DNA of 64,000 nucleotides from an uncultured Clostridia bacterium (lineage in GTDB: Bacteria > Bacillota > Clostridia > Christensenellales > Borkfalkiaceae): the NCBI GenBank assembly GCA_947625605.1, contig CANQOY010000001.1, forward strand, positions 1 to 64,000. The letters are read 5' to 3'. The translations under genes were made by a program, and so were the position numbers. A model generated the notes under the pieces. The model had not been told where the DNA came from, made no database searches, and saw only the letters and a program-made list of their open reading frames with translations. Below, piece by piece: positions 26,788 to 35,754 of the stretch (its first letter is position 1; each line of letters starts with the position of its first letter).

Positions 26788-28455
26788 ATGAAGGAAGAAC
26801 TTCGTATTTTGTTTGAAAGCAAAGACTATCAAGGCGCAGCCGATTCGGTGAGGAAGGAGTCCCCCGAAGCGGTTGCGCATATTTTATCCGAACTTGCCGA
26901 GGAGCATGTCGTTCCGTTCTGCCGCGCGCTCGAAAGCGAACAGCTGGCGGAGGTGCTCGTCCTTCTCGACACGCCCTTGCAGCAGAAGGTCATCTCGGGA
27001 CTGCACGACGACGAACTGCAAGAGGTCATGGAGGACGTCTCGGTAGACGACACCGTGGAGATCATCGAAGAGCTCCCCGAGGGCGTTGCGCGGCGCATTG
27101 CCGAGGAGGAGGAGATCCTTGCCCTCCTCGAACAGAAGAACTTCGCCGTCTTGAAGTCGCTGCTCTCCTCGATGAACGAGATCGACCTCGCCGAGGTTTT
27201 CGAGAGCGCCAAGGAGGAGGATCTGCCCGTCCTCTTCCGCATCCTGCCCAAGGATCTTGCGGCGGAGATGTTCGTCGAGATCGACGCCGATACGCAGGAA
27301 AAACTCCTCAAAAAGCTCAACGACCGCGAAGTCAAAGGGGTCATGGACGAGTTGTTCCTCGACGATACCGTGGACCTCGTTCAGGAGATGCCGTCGAGCG
27401 TCGTCAAGCGTCTCCTCGCCCTTTCGGACAGCGAGACGCGCTCCTATATCAACGAGATCTTGAAGTACCCCAAGGACAGCGCGGGCTCCATCATGACCAT
27501 CGAGTTCGTGCGTTTCCTGCCTACCATGTCCGTGGAACAGGCCTTCGATACCATTCGCGAGACGGCGATCGACAAGGAGACCATCTATACCTGCTACGTC
27601 ACGGACAAGGAGAACAAGCTGGTCGGCCTCGTCACGGCGAAGCACCTGTTGCTCTCCCCCAAGGACGCGCTCATCTCCGATATTATGGAGGACAACGTCA
27701 TCTACGTCAACACGCTCGACGACAAGGAAGTCGTGGCGCGCAAGATCTCGGATTACGGCTTCCTCGCCATTCCCGTCGTGGATGACGAGCGGCGCTTGGT
27801 CGGCATCGTCACCGTGGACGACGCGATCGACGTCATCGAAGAGGAGAACACCGAGGATATCGAGGGGATGGCGGGTATCGTCCATGACGACAACGCCAAG
27901 CCCTACCTCAAAACGGGCGTATTCTCCATCTGGAAGAAGCGCGTACCGTGGCTGCTCATCCTCCTCGTCTCGGCGACGTTCACGGGGCTCATCCTCAATA
28001 AGTTCGAGAACATGCTCACGACGGCGATGCTCGCCTGCGTGCCCATGCTCATGGATACGGGCGGCAACTCGGGCTCGCAGGCGTCCGTCACAATCATCCG
28101 CTCCCTCGCGCTCGGCGAACTCACGACCAAGGATGCGGGCAAGGTGCTATGGAAGGAATTCCGCGCCTCCCTGCTCCTTTCGGTCACGCTCGCCGTCGCC
28201 TGCTTCGCGAAGCTCATGCTCATCGACCGCCTGCTCTTCGGCTTCAAGGGGTACGACGTCGTCACCTGCCTCATCACTTCCCTTGCGCTCATGTGCACCG
28301 TCATCATGGCGAAGTTCGTCGGCAGCATGCTCCCGATGCTCGTCAAGAAGATCGGGCTCGACCCTGCGGCTGTGGCGAGTCCGTTCATCACGACGATCGT
28401 GGACGCGGTCTCCCTCATCATCTTCTGCGGCCTCTCCCTCCTCATCCTCGGCTGA
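26788..28455 (+). CDS. mgtE: Magnesium transporter MgtE
   Basis: A 555-residue Mg2+ channel/transporter of the MgtE family. The N-terminal superhelical acidic domain (residues about 1-240) is rich in repeated D/E-hydrophobic segments such as DDELQEVMEDVSVDDTV. A CBS pair (about 245-365) follows, then five membrane helices with the conserved pore segment around M-D-T-G-G-N-S-G-S-Q-A (about 425-435). Known members gate by Mg2+ binding between the N and CBS domains and work as homodimers. A GAGGTGAAGAG ribosome-binding site precedes the ATG. The gene has its own strong promoter and a long folded leader, which suggests regulation at RNA level. Confidence 0.97.
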   Translation: MKEELRILFESKDYQGAADSVRKESPEAVAHILSELAEEHVVPFCRALESEQLAEVLVLLDTPLQQKVISGLHDDELQEVMEDVSVDDTVEIIEELPEGVARRIAEEEEILALLEQKNFAVLKSLLSSMNEIDLAEVFESAKEEDLPVLFRILPKDLAAEMFVEIDADTQEKLLKKLNDREVKGVMDELFLDDTVDLVQEMPSSVVKRLLALSDSETRSYINEILKYPKDSAGSIMTIEFVRFLPTMSVEQAFDTIRETAIDKETIYTCYVTDKENKLVGLVTAKHLLLSPKDALISDIMEDNVIYVNTLDDKEVVARKISDYGFLAIPVVDDERRLVGIVTVDDAIDVIEEENTEDIEGMAGIVHDDNAKPYLKTGVFSIWKKRVPWLLILLVSATFTGLILNKFENMLTTAMLACVPMLMDTGGNSGSQASVTIIRSLALGELTTKDAGKVLWKEFRASLLLSVTLAVACFAKLMLIDRLLFGFKGYDVVTCLITSLALMCTVIMAKFVGSMLPMLVKKIGLDPAAVASPFITTIVDAVSLIIFCGLSLLILG

Positions 28456-28490
28456 TCCCCGAGGCAGCTTTGGGAACGCGGGGCAAACGC

Positions 28491-28519
28491 TTGATTTTTT
28501 TCGGGCGGTGTGATATACT
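28491..28519 (+). promoter_or_regulatory. Promoter abutting the phosphoesterase start codon
   Basis: TTGATT (28491-28496) and TATACT (28514-28519) are separated by 17 nt. The ATG is at 28529, so the predicted leader is only about 3 nt, with no Shine-Dalgarno sequence. Confidence 0.65.
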
Positions 28520-28528
28520 CAAACCGTT

Positions 28529-29221
28529 ATGAAGGTGTTTGCGATCAGCGATCTGCATCTCTCGGGGCGGTCGGATAAGCCGATGAACGTGTTCGGCCCC
28601 GAGTGGGAGGGGCACTTCGATAAAATCAAATCCGATTGGTTGGAGAAAGTGGGCGAGGAGGACCTCGTGCTCCTTGCGGGCGATACCTCGTGGGGCATGA
28701 AGTTCGAGGATGGAATGTACGACGTGGCGAGCCTTGCGGGGCTTCCCGGCAAAAAGGTGTTCATCCGCGGCAACCACGACTTCTGGTGGAACGGGATCTC
28801 CCGCATCCGCAGCGTTGCGCCCGAGGGCTTCTTCTTCCTGCAAAATGACTGCGTGAAGTTCGGAAATGTCATCGTTGCAGGTTCGAGGGGGTGGGCATGT
28901 CCGGGGAGCGCCGATTTTTCCGAGCACGATCGGCATCTCTATCTGCGCGAGGCGGAGCGATTCAAACTTGCCTTCTCACAGGTAAAAAAGGTGCGCGAGG
29001 AGGGGGATACCCTCATCGCGCTCATCCATTTTCCGCCCTTCAACGTCAAAAAGGAAGATACGCTGTTCACCGACCTCTTCGAGGAGAACGGCGTGGACAA
29101 GGTCGTATTCGGGCATTTGCACGGCGCGGGGTTCTTCCCCCTGCGCAGCGAAAAGGAGGGGATAGAGTATCTGCTCACCTCCTGCGACAAGACGAAATTT
29201 TCCCTCACGCACATCCTTTGA
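28529..29221 (+). CDS. Metallophosphoesterase (COG1768-type calcineurin-like)
   Basis: 230 residues with the calcineurin-like metal-site series: D-L-H (SDLHLSG, residues 7-13), GDTSWG near 51, GNHDFWW near 81, an H in LIHFPP near 168 and GHLHG near 196. These are the ligands for a dinuclear metal centre. The length and the SDLHLSG/GNHDFWW signatures match a Firmicutes family of uncharacterised predicted phosphohydrolases; the substrate is unknown. It stands alone between mgtE and a lipoprotein gene. No ribosome-binding site is visible before the ATG, and the promoter is immediately upstream. Confidence 0.85.
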   Translation: MKVFAISDLHLSGRSDKPMNVFGPEWEGHFDKIKSDWLEKVGEEDLVLLAGDTSWGMKFEDGMYDVASLAGLPGKKVFIRGNHDFWWNGISRIRSVAPEGFFFLQNDCVKFGNVIVAGSRGWACPGSADFSEHDRHLYLREAERFKLAFSQVKKVREEGDTLIALIHFPPFNVKKEDTLFTDLFEENGVDKVVFGHLHGAGFFPLRSEKEGIEYLLTSCDKTKFSLTHIL

Positions 29222-29296
29222 ATGCTGCCCTCCGCGGACATGGGGTAGGGATAAACGCTCCGCGGGCGCCGGGCATGAGATAAAACGGAGGCTGAT

Positions 29297-30613
29297 ATGA
29301 CAAGAAGCAAGTGGGCGGCGGCCGCCTTGACGGCCATGCTGTGCGCGCTCGTCTGCGCCGTTTGCCTGATCGCGGCGGCGTGCGGCGATCCCGTCTGGGA
29401 CATTTCGGCAGACAAAGATTCGGACGTGAAGGCCGAGCTCGTCACGCGGGGCGGCGGCTGCACGCTGCGCGTCTCGGGGCACGGGGAGATGAAGGATTGG
29501 GCCTCTCCGGACGAGGTGCCGTGGAAGGACAAGGCGGATCGCATCGACAGGATCGAGATCGCGGAGGGCGTGAGATCGGTGGGGGCAAACGCCTTTTTTG
29601 CCACCCGCGTCCGCTCCGTCCTGCTGCCGCAGAGCGTCGTGCGCGCGGGCAGCGGGTTCATCGCCGCGGATGCGGAGATCTTCGCCTATTCCGACGCCAT
29701 CGAATACGGCGGGGACTTTGCGAACGTTCTCTTGTACCGCGAGACGCCGCCCGAGACAAAGGATCGCTTTTGGCAGCAGGATAAGACGAAAGGGGATATC
29801 TTCTCCGATCCCGCAGAGCTTCTCCCCGCGGAGGGCGGATATTGGCGCTTTGTGGGGACGAACGCCGTGAAGTGGGAGGCGACCAAGGTGCTCTTTGTCG
29901 GCAACAGCTTCACCTATCGCAACGGCGCGGTCGAGTACAGCAGCGGCGTCCCCGGCATTTTCGACCGTATCGCCGAAGATCTCGGCTACTGCGTGGAGAC
30001 GTACGCCGTCACGGGCCCCGGTTGGTATCTGAAAAATCACGCCAAGGGGACGGACGCCTGCGGGAAGCAGATCGAAAAACTCCTGAACGCGGTGGACGAC
30101 TTCGACTTTGTCATCTTGCAGGAGCACAGCCTCAATCCCATCCAGAACTACGATGACTTCCTCGGCGGCGTGCGGGCAATGCAGGAGAAGATCGAGGCGA
30201 CGCAGACCCATGCGCGCATCGTTCTCTACGAGACATGGGGCTCTCCCACCTCCGCGCGCGACCTCAAAACGACGGTGCCCGAGATGGAAGAGGCGCTGCG
30301 CACCGCGTACGAAAATGCCGCCGCGGCGTGCGGCGGGCTCACCGTGTCCTATGTGGGCAAGGCGTTTACGGACGTCTATCTCCACGAGGATTCGATCTAT
30401 CTTTGGGATACCGACAACCGCCATCAGGGCTACACGGGCGCCTATCTGAGCGCCTGCGTGCACGTCGGGACCATTCTCGGCGGCGACGTCCGCAACACGG
30501 CCTTCGAGGGCGAGGCGCAGTATCATGCGCCAACTCTTCCTGCGGAGACCTATGCGACGCTCAGAAATTCCGCTTACAACATCGTATTCGGCGGAGAGAG
30601 CGAGGCGGCGTAA
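29297..30613 (+). CDS. Secreted (probable lipo-) protein with DUF4886 SGNH-like domain
   Basis: 438 residues. Signal sequence 1-28 ends ...LIAAAC-G, a plausible but non-ideal lipobox with Cys29. Residues about 35-115 resemble one BspA-type leucine-rich segment (IEIAEGVRSVGANAFFAT...). From residue about 197, the sequence VLFVGNSFTYRNG starts a DUF4886 domain, with the SGNH-like GNS serine block, FVILQEHSLNP near 272 and late histidines (HQGYTGAY) that could complete a catalytic site. DUF4886 proteins are predicted surface esterases or hydrolases, mostly in gut bacteria. The ribosome-binding site GGAGG is 5 nt before the ATG. The substrate is unknown. Confidence 0.8.
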   Translation: MTRSKWAAAALTAMLCALVCAVCLIAAACGDPVWDISADKDSDVKAELVTRGGGCTLRVSGHGEMKDWASPDEVPWKDKADRIDRIEIAEGVRSVGANAFFATRVRSVLLPQSVVRAGSGFIAADAEIFAYSDAIEYGGDFANVLLYRETPPETKDRFWQQDKTKGDIFSDPAELLPAEGGYWRFVGTNAVKWEATKVLFVGNSFTYRNGAVEYSSGVPGIFDRIAEDLGYCVETYAVTGPGWYLKNHAKGTDACGKQIEKLLNAVDDFDFVILQEHSLNPIQNYDDFLGGVRAMQEKIEATQTHARIVLYETWGSPTSARDLKTTVPEMEEALRTAYENAAAACGGLTVSYVGKAFTDVYLHEDSIYLWDTDNRHQGYTGAYLSACVHVGTILGGDVRNTAFEGEAQYHAPTLPAETYATLRNSAYNIVFGGESEAA

Positions 30614-30636
30614 ACTTCAAACTTCATGAGCGAACT

Positions 30637-30668
30637 GAGGCCTCCCTGCGCGGAGGCCTCTCTCTTTG
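30637..30668 (+). terminator. Terminator after the DUF4886 gene
   Basis: GAGGCCTCC-CTGCGC-GGAGGCCTC forms a 9-bp perfect stem followed by TCTCTTT. Confidence 0.8.
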
Positions 30669-30749
30669 CCCTGCGGCGGGTTCTTCCCAGAAGGCGCGGT
30701 CACTCCGCGAGGCACCCTGCATACGATGAAGTATACGGGGGTCTTACCA

Positions 30750-31520
30750 ATGCAGTGGTTTTTATCCATGGAGACCTGGCGGCAGGCGCTGCTCGTCTCC
30801 CTGATGTTGTACGCTTCGACGGCGCTCGGCGCAAGTCTTGTATTCTTCTCCAAAAAATTCAATGCGGTCGTGCTCACGATGATCACGGGCGTCTCTGCGG
30901 GCATCATGGTGGCCGCGAGCTTCTTCTCCCTCCTCTCGCCCGCGCTCGAATACGAAACGCCGCTTCCCTCCTATGTCACGGTGACGCTCGGCTTTCTGTT
31001 GGGCGGCGCCTTTATCATCGGGTCGGACTTCTTCCTTCGCAAAAAAGACGCCGCGTTTCGGGGCATGGGTAGGCGAAACGGCCTCTTGTACGTTGCCGTA
31101 ACCCTTCACAACATTCCCGAGGGCATGGCGGTGGGGGTGGCGTTTGCGGCGGCGGGAGGCGTCCCCGGAGCCGTCGCGGGCGCATTCCTGTTCGCGGTGG
31201 GGATCGCGGTCCAGAACTTCCCGGAGGGCGCATGCGTCGCCTTTCCCCTGCGCAACGGAGGCATGTCGCCCATGAAGAGCTTTCTCTTCTCGCAGGCGTC
31301 GGGCGCGGTGGAGATCCCCGCCTGCATCCTCGGCGCCGTCGCGGCGACGTTCATCACGGGGTTTTTGCCGTGGGCGCTCGCCTTCTCGGCGGGGGCCATG
31401 ATCGCCGTCGTCTGCTCCGAACTCATCCCCGAATGCTTTTCGGGCAACAAGACGATCGCCTCCTCGGGCATCGTGCTCGGTTTCTGTATCATGATGATCC
31501 TCGACGTGGCGTTGGGCTGA
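30750..31520 (+). CDS. ZIP-family metal transporter (GufA-like)
   Basis: 256 residues from the ATG at 30750, chosen because a GGGGGT stretch precedes it by about 9 nt; an in-frame ATG at 30726 would add eight residues. Eight membrane helices are apparent. The metal-binding motif of helix 4 is HNIPEG and that of helix 5 is QNFPEG, the Gln form typical of the GufA branch rather than the His form of ZupT. A third conserved motif, SELIPECF, is near the end. ZIP proteins import Zn2+ or other divalent metals; direction and metal are inferred from the family. It is preceded by a terminator and is probably a single-gene unit. Confidence 0.88.
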   Translation: MQWFLSMETWRQALLVSLMLYASTALGASLVFFSKKFNAVVLTMITGVSAGIMVAASFFSLLSPALEYETPLPSYVTVTLGFLLGGAFIIGSDFFLRKKDAAFRGMGRRNGLLYVAVTLHNIPEGMAVGVAFAAAGGVPGAVAGAFLFAVGIAVQNFPEGACVAFPLRNGGMSPMKSFLFSQASGAVEIPACILGAVAATFITGFLPWALAFSAGAMIAVVCSELIPECFSGNKTIASSGIVLGFCIMMILDVALG

Positions 31521-31583
31521 AAAAGCTCTCCGCGGTTTGAAAAAACGCCGCATAATTCCCCCTCGCCCGCGCATACTTCGGGT

Positions 31584-32474
31584 ATGAAGGCGGAAACAAA
31601 ACAGCCTGCGGCTGAAAAACAGGAAGCGGAAACAGTTCAGAAAAAGGCGGTCGAGACGATCTCGGAGCATACCATGTCCGCAAGGAGGACGGCAGTTGTC
31701 GTCGGCGCCTCGTCGGGGATCGGCAGGGAGACAGCCCTCAAACTGCTCTCAAAGGGCTACCGCGTTTTCAACATCTCGCGGACGCCGTTTAAGGGCGAGC
31801 GCGTGAAAACGTACACGGCGGACGCCGCGCGGGAGGGGGAGATCTCGGAGGCGATCCGCACGGTGGGAGACGAGGCGGGCGCCATCGACCTGCTCATCTA
31901 TTCCGCGGGGTTCTCCATGGCGGCGCCCATCGAGCACGCCAAGAGCGGGGACTACCGCTATCTCTTTGAAGTCAACTACTTCGGCGCGGTGGAATCGCTG
32001 CGCGCCGCGGCTCCGTTCCTGCGCCGCAGGGGAGGGAGAGCCATCCTTGTCGGATCCATGGGTGCGGACATGCCTATCCCGTACGACGCCTTTTACTCCT
32101 CCTCCAAGGCTGCGCTCTCTATGCTGGCGCGGGAGGCGGATATGGAGCTGCGTCCCCACGGTGTGCGCGTGTCCGCGCTCCTGCCCGGAGGCACCGCGAC
32201 GGATTTCACCTATAACAGGCGGGTGTACGGCGAGCCCGAAAGCCTCTCCTATTCCCCCTCGGTCAAGAAGGCCTCCGCCGCGCTCGCCAACATGGAGCAG
32301 GGTGGCATGAGCCCCTCTCTCGTCGCCGAAGCCGTCCTCAAACTTGCGGGGAAAAAGAATCCCCCTCCCGTCACGGCGGTAGGGGGCGTCAATAACTTTC
32401 TTCGCTATGCCTCAAAGGTGCTTCCCGAGCGCGTGACCGATTGGTTCGTGCGCAAGAAGTTCAACCAGAAATGA
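31584..32474 (+). CDS. Short-chain dehydrogenase/reductase
   Basis: 296 residues from the first ATG. The classical SDR motifs are present: cofactor site GASSGIG (about 41-47), Y-S-A-G in the NNAG position (about 109-112), the catalytic Ser in ILVGSMG, and YSSSK (Tyr-x-x-x-Lys). The first 30 residues are charged, low-complexity and outside the SDR fold. The internal ATG at 31674 (…CGGAGCATACC-ATG) has a better ribosome-binding site and would give a standard 266-residue enzyme, so the true start is unsettled. The C-terminal segment LRYASKVLPERVTDWFVRKKF resembles SDRs acting on lipid or bulky alcohols. Substrate unknown. Confidence 0.85.
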   Translation: MKAETKQPAAEKQEAETVQKKAVETISEHTMSARRTAVVVGASSGIGRETALKLLSKGYRVFNISRTPFKGERVKTYTADAAREGEISEAIRTVGDEAGAIDLLIYSAGFSMAAPIEHAKSGDYRYLFEVNYFGAVESLRAAAPFLRRRGGRAILVGSMGADMPIPYDAFYSSSKAALSMLAREADMELRPHGVRVSALLPGGTATDFTYNRRVYGEPESLSYSPSVKKASAALANMEQGGMSPSLVAEAVLKLAGKKNPPPVTAVGGVNNFLRYASKVLPERVTDWFVRKKFNQK

Positions 32475-32498
32475 GAGCGTTCGCGCTCTGTGAAAAAT

Positions 32499-32528
32499 CG
32501 GCGCCCGAAAGGGCGCCGACCGTTTTTT
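32499..32528. terminator. Bidirectional terminator between the SDR gene and the minus-strand micropeptide gene
   Basis: CGGCGCCC-GAAA-GGGCGCCG is an 8-bp stem with six Ts on the + side (32523-32528) and five on the - side. It serves two convergent transcripts. Confidence 0.88.
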
Positions 32529-32544
32529 CTTACGTTGCTGCGTT

Positions 32545-32595
32545 TTACGCGTGCATGAGGCTTCTTACATAGCGCAGCCATTGGATGAATCTCAT
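32545..32595 (-). CDS. Orphan 16-residue micropeptide gene
   Basis: The encoded peptide is MRFIQWLRYVRSLMHA: amphipathic, with three Arg and one His. It has everything a gene needs on the minus strand: TTGACG-17 nt-TATTCT promoter, a GGAGGTGAG ribosome-binding site 5 nt before the ATG, a stop, and a strong terminator about 20 nt later. No gene lies downstream on this strand before the convergent SDR gene, so it is not a leader peptide for a following gene. It could be a small membrane-active peptide, a type I toxin-like peptide or a signalling peptide. I do not recognise the family. Confidence 0.6.
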   Translation of the reverse strand: MRFIQWLRYVRSLMHA

Positions 32596-32660
32596 AAACC
32601 TCACCTCCGTAAATATTTCGGGAAAGCAGTCCCGCTTCCCGATCGCGTTTACAGAATAGC

Positions 32661-32689
32661 ACTTTCTTCTATGTTCGTCAATCACATTC
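32661..32689 (-). promoter_or_regulatory. Promoter of the micropeptide gene
   Basis: Read on the minus strand: TTGACG, 17-nt spacer, TATTCT, within an AT-rich stretch (32640-32820) that contrasts with the GC-rich surroundings. A short GGGAAGC...GCTTTCCC hairpin lies in the transcript leader. Confidence 0.65.
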
Positions 32690-32790
32690 GAAAAATTTTT
32701 CAAAATGTCATTTCTGTTATTTTCAAACATTCAAAGCTGATTTGTCGGATATATTTTGTGAATATTACAAACATATGAAAATTTCAGAGG

Positions 32791-32820
32791 GAAAGTTTTC
32801 ATTTCAAAATGAAAACTTTC
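32791..32820. repeat. Perfect 13-bp inverted repeat in the AT-rich gap
   Basis: GAAAGTTTTCATT and AATGAAAACTTTC are separated by four bases. It lies between two promoters that point away from each other: the micropeptide promoter, and the fhs promoter 46 nt further on. No T-tract follows on either strand, so an operator or RNA stem is more likely than a terminator. Confidence 0.7.
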
Positions 32821-32865
32821 ATGGCGCGAAAGGGGCCGATCTTGCGCGAATCATGCCGCGATCGC

Positions 32866-32978
32866 TTGACGAAGTCGTGCGGGATATATTATAATGGTTG
32901 CAAGCGAAAAAGGCAAAAGCGGCGCTGCGCCGCGCTCGGGGGCCCGAGGGATCGGGCCGAATGGGGAGGAAGTTTTTT
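32866..32978 (+). promoter_or_regulatory. Promoter and leader of fhs
   Basis: TTGACG (32866-32871) and TATAAT (32890-32895) have an 18-nt spacer. The roughly 75-nt leader holds a GGCCCGA-GGGA-TCGGGCC hairpin (32941-32958) immediately before the GGGGAGGAAG ribosome-binding site, positioned to influence translation. Confidence 0.7.
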
Positions 32979-34643
32979 ATGATGACGGATATTGAGATCG
33001 CGCGCGAGGCGAAGATGGAGCACATCCTCAAAATCGCGCAAAAGCTCGGGCTCGGCGAGAACGACGTCGAGTGCTACGGCAAATACAAGGCCAAACTCGC
33101 GCCCTCCGCATGGGAGGGAAGGGCGGCGACGGGCAAGCTCATTCTCGTCACGGCCATCACGCCCACGCCCGCGGGCGAGGGCAAGACGACGACCACCATC
33201 GGCCTTGCAGACGCGCTCTCCCGCATCGGGAAGAGGGCGGTCGTGGCGCTCAGGGAGCCCTCCCTCGGCCCCGTATTCGGGGTGAAGGGGGGCGCGGCGG
33301 GCGGCGGCTACGCGCAGGTCGTCCCCATGGAAGAGATCAATCTCCACTTCACGGGCGATTTTCATGCCGTCGGCGCAGCGAACAACCTGCTCGCGGCCAT
33401 GCTCGACAACCATATCTTTCAGGGCAACGAGCTCGGGATCGACCCGGAGCACATCACGTGGAAGCGCTGTGTGGATATGAACGACCGCCAGCTCCGCTAC
33501 CTCCAAGACGGCTTGGGCGGCCCGAAGTCGGGCGTCCCGCGGAAAGACGGCTTCGACATCACCGTGGCCTCGGAGATCATGGCCGTCCTCTGCCTCGCGA
33601 CCTCCCTTTCCGACCTGAAAGAGCGGCTCGCGCGCCTCGTCGTGGGCTATAACAAGGGGGGTATGCCCGTAACTGCGGGTGATTTGAAGGCCGTCGGGGC
33701 CATGGCGGCGCTTCTCAAAGACGCCATGAAGCCCAACCTTGTGCAGACCCTCGAAGGAACGCCCGCGCTCGTGCACGGCGGGCCCTTTGCCAATATCGCG
33801 CACGGGTGCAACTCCGTCATCGCTACCAAGGCGGCCCAACGCCTCGGCGACTATGTCGTCACGGAGGCGGGGTTCGGCGCCGATTTGGGCGCGGAGAAAT
33901 TCTTCGACATCAAGTGCCGCGCCGCTGGTCTCAGACCGTCGGCCGCCGTCGTCGTCGCCACGGTGCGCGCCCTCAAAATGCACGGCGGGCTTGCCAAAGA
34001 GGACCTCGGCCGCGAGGACGCTGAGGCGCTGGAAAGGGGGCTCCCCAACCTCCTGCGCCACATTTCCAACATCCGAAACGTGTTCGGCCTCCCCGCCGTC
34101 GTCGCGCTCAACCGCTTCCCGACGGATACCGACGCGGAGATCGCGCTCGTCATCCGCAGGTGCCGCGAGCTCGGCGCAAAGGTGTGCCTTTCCACCGTGT
34201 GGGCGGAAGGGGGCAAGGGCGGTGTGGAGCTCGCCGAGGAAGTCGTGCGGCTCTGCGAAGAGGAAAATGATTTTCGCTTCTGCTACGACGAACGCCTCCC
34301 CATCAAAGAGAAGATCCACGCCGTCGTCACCCGCGTTTATGGCGGCGACGGGGCCGTCTACACCCCCGAGGCGGAGGAGGAGATTTCGCGGCTCGAAGCG
34401 CTTGGTTTCGGACATGCCCCCGTCTGCATCGCCAAAACGCAGTATTCTTTCTCGGATGACGCGACCAAACTCGGCGCGCCGAATGGCTTCACGGTTACGG
34501 TCAGAAGCGTGAAAGTCTCGGCGGGCGCGGGCTTTGTCGTCGTGTACACGGGCAACATCATGACGATGCCCGGCCTCCCCAAACATCCCGCCGCGGAGAA
34601 CATCGACGTAGACGAAGCGGGCAATATTACAGGTCTGTTCTGA
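32979..34643 (+). CDS. fhs: Formate--tetrahydrofolate ligase
   Basis: 554 residues, the standard length. ATP-dependent formation of 10-formyl-THF from formate and THF, the entry to the C1 methyl branch in anaerobes and a source of formyl groups for purines and initiator tRNA. The P-loop [12 protein letters not shown] is near residue 62; [14 protein letters not shown] and the VTVRSV-x-VSAGAGF C-terminal block are typical. The start is taken at the tandem ATG-ATG preceded by GGGGAGGAAG; the frame extends further upstream but without family sequence. The stop shares one base with the start of mutY, so the two are coupled. Confidence 0.97.
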   Translation: MMTDIEIAREAKMEHILKIAQKLGLGENDVECYGKYKAKLAPSAWEGRAATGKLILVTAITPTPAGEGKTTTTIGLADALSRIGKRAVVALREPSLGPVFGVKGGAAGGGYAQVVPMEEINLHFTGDFHAVGAANNLLAAMLDNHIFQGNELGIDPEHITWKRCVDMNDRQLRYLQDGLGGPKSGVPRKDGFDITVASEIMAVLCLATSLSDLKERLARLVVGYNKGGMPVTAGDLKAVGAMAALLKDAMKPNLVQTLEGTPALVHGGPFANIAHGCNSVIATKAAQRLGDYVVTEAGFGADLGAEKFFDIKCRAAGLRPSAAVVVATVRALKMHGGLAKEDLGREDAEALERGLPNLLRHISNIRNVFGLPAVVALNRFPTDTDAEIALVIRRCRELGAKVCLSTVWAEGGKGGVELAEEVVRLCEEENDFRFCYDERLPIKEKIHAVVTRVYGGDGAVYTPEAEEEISRLEALGFGHAPVCIAKTQYSFSDDATKLGAPNGFTVTVRSVKVSAGAGFVVVYTGNIMTMPGLPKHPAAENIDVDEAGNITGLF

Positions 34644-35632
34644 TGGACGAACTTACGCGGTTAAAGAGAGGGCAGGCGCCCCTCTTGGAGTGGTACCGCC
34701 GCGCGCGGCGCGATCTGCCGTGGCGCGGGGAGCGCACGCCCTACTCCGTTCTCGTCTCCGAGCTCATGCTCCAACAGACGCGCGTGGAGGCCGTCAAGGA
34801 GCGCTATGTGCGCTTCATGGAGCGGTTCCCCACCGCAGAGGCGCTCGCCGCGGCATCCGAGGACGAGGTCCTCAAATGCTGGGAGGGTTTGGGCTACTAC
34901 TCGCGCGCCCGCAATCTCCGCAGGGCGGCGGAGATCATCGCAAAAGAGGGCTTCCCTCAGACATGGGTGGGGGTAAGGAGCTTGCCTGGCGTTGGAGATT
35001 ACACCGCAGGCGCAGTTTGCTCCATCGCGTTGGGGCTCAAAACGCCCGCCGTGGACGGAAACGTGCTCCGCATTTTGACCCGTCTCTTCGCCGACGGGCA
35101 AAATATCGACGAAGCAGGCGCAAAAAAGCGCTTTTCCGACCTCTTGGAACGGGTCTATCCCGAGAATGCGGGGGAATTTACCGAGGCGCTCATGGAGCTC
35201 GGAGCCATTGTGTGCGTGCCGAACGGAGCGCCGATGTGCGGGGCATGTCCGTGGGAGGGGCTCTGCGCAGCCCATGCCGAGGGGCGGGAAGAGGCCTTTC
35301 CCGTGCATGGAGAGAAGAGGGCGCGCAAAATCGTGGAAGCCACCGTTCTGGTGCTGCGCGCGGGCGGAACGTACGCCCTCGAAAAGCGGGAGGGCGGTCT
35401 CCTCAAAGGCATGTACGGATTTCCCTTTTTTGAGGGAGAGGCGCCCGAGTTCGGCAAGACGCTCGCGGTCAAGCGCGCAAAGCATGTGTTTACCCATGTC
35501 GAATGGCACATGACGGGCAAGCTGGTCGAGACGGAGCGCTTCGGCCCCTACCTCTGGGCGTCGGCCGAGGAGATCGAGGAGAGATACGCCATTCCTTCCG
35601 CGTTCAAGGCGTTTTCGGAATGGGTGAAATAG
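34643..35632 (+). CDS. mutY: A/G-specific adenine glycosylase MutY
   Basis: 329 residues. Removes adenine mispaired with 8-oxoguanine or guanine. The helix-hairpin-helix segment SLPGVGDYTAGAV (about 113-125) with the catalytic Asp in PAVDGNV, LPWRG near the start and SELMLQQTRVE are diagnostic. Four cysteines (C-x7-C-x2-C-x5-C, about 193-209) bind the [4Fe-4S] cluster; the first spacing is seven rather than the six of the E. coli enzyme. A NUDIX-like C-terminal domain (YALEKREGGLLKGMYGFP) reads the 8-oxoG. TGATG overlap with fhs. Confidence 0.96.
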   Translation: MDELTRLKRGQAPLLEWYRRARRDLPWRGERTPYSVLVSELMLQQTRVEAVKERYVRFMERFPTAEALAAASEDEVLKCWEGLGYYSRARNLRRAAEIIAKEGFPQTWVGVRSLPGVGDYTAGAVCSIALGLKTPAVDGNVLRILTRLFADGQNIDEAGAKKRFSDLLERVYPENAGEFTEALMELGAIVCVPNGAPMCGACPWEGLCAAHAEGREEAFPVHGEKRARKIVEATVLVLRAGGTYALEKREGGLLKGMYGFPFFEGEAPEFGKTLAVKRAKHVFTHVEWHMTGKLVETERFGPYLWASAEEIEERYAIPSAFKAFSEWVK

Positions 35633-35637
35633 CGGAG

Positions 35638-35663
35638 GGGAGGCGCGGCCTCCCTTTTCTTTT
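35638..35663 (+). terminator. Terminator of fhs-mutY
   Basis: GGGAGGC-GCG-GCCTCCC followed by TTTTCTTTT. Confidence 0.85.
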
Positions 35664-35716
35664 GCCGGAACGCGCATGCCCGATAAAATACAGGACGCGC
35701 TTCGCGAAAATACCGA

Positions 35717-35745
35717 TTGACAAGCGCGGCGGAGTTTGTTATAAT
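35717..35745 (+). promoter_or_regulatory. Perfect-consensus promoter of the tmk operon
   Basis: TTGACA (35717-35722), 17 nt, TATAAT (35740-35745). The ATG at 35755 lies only nine bases after the -10, predicting a leader of about 3 nt and no ribosome-binding site. Confidence 0.8.
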
Positions 35746-35754
35746 GAAGCCATT

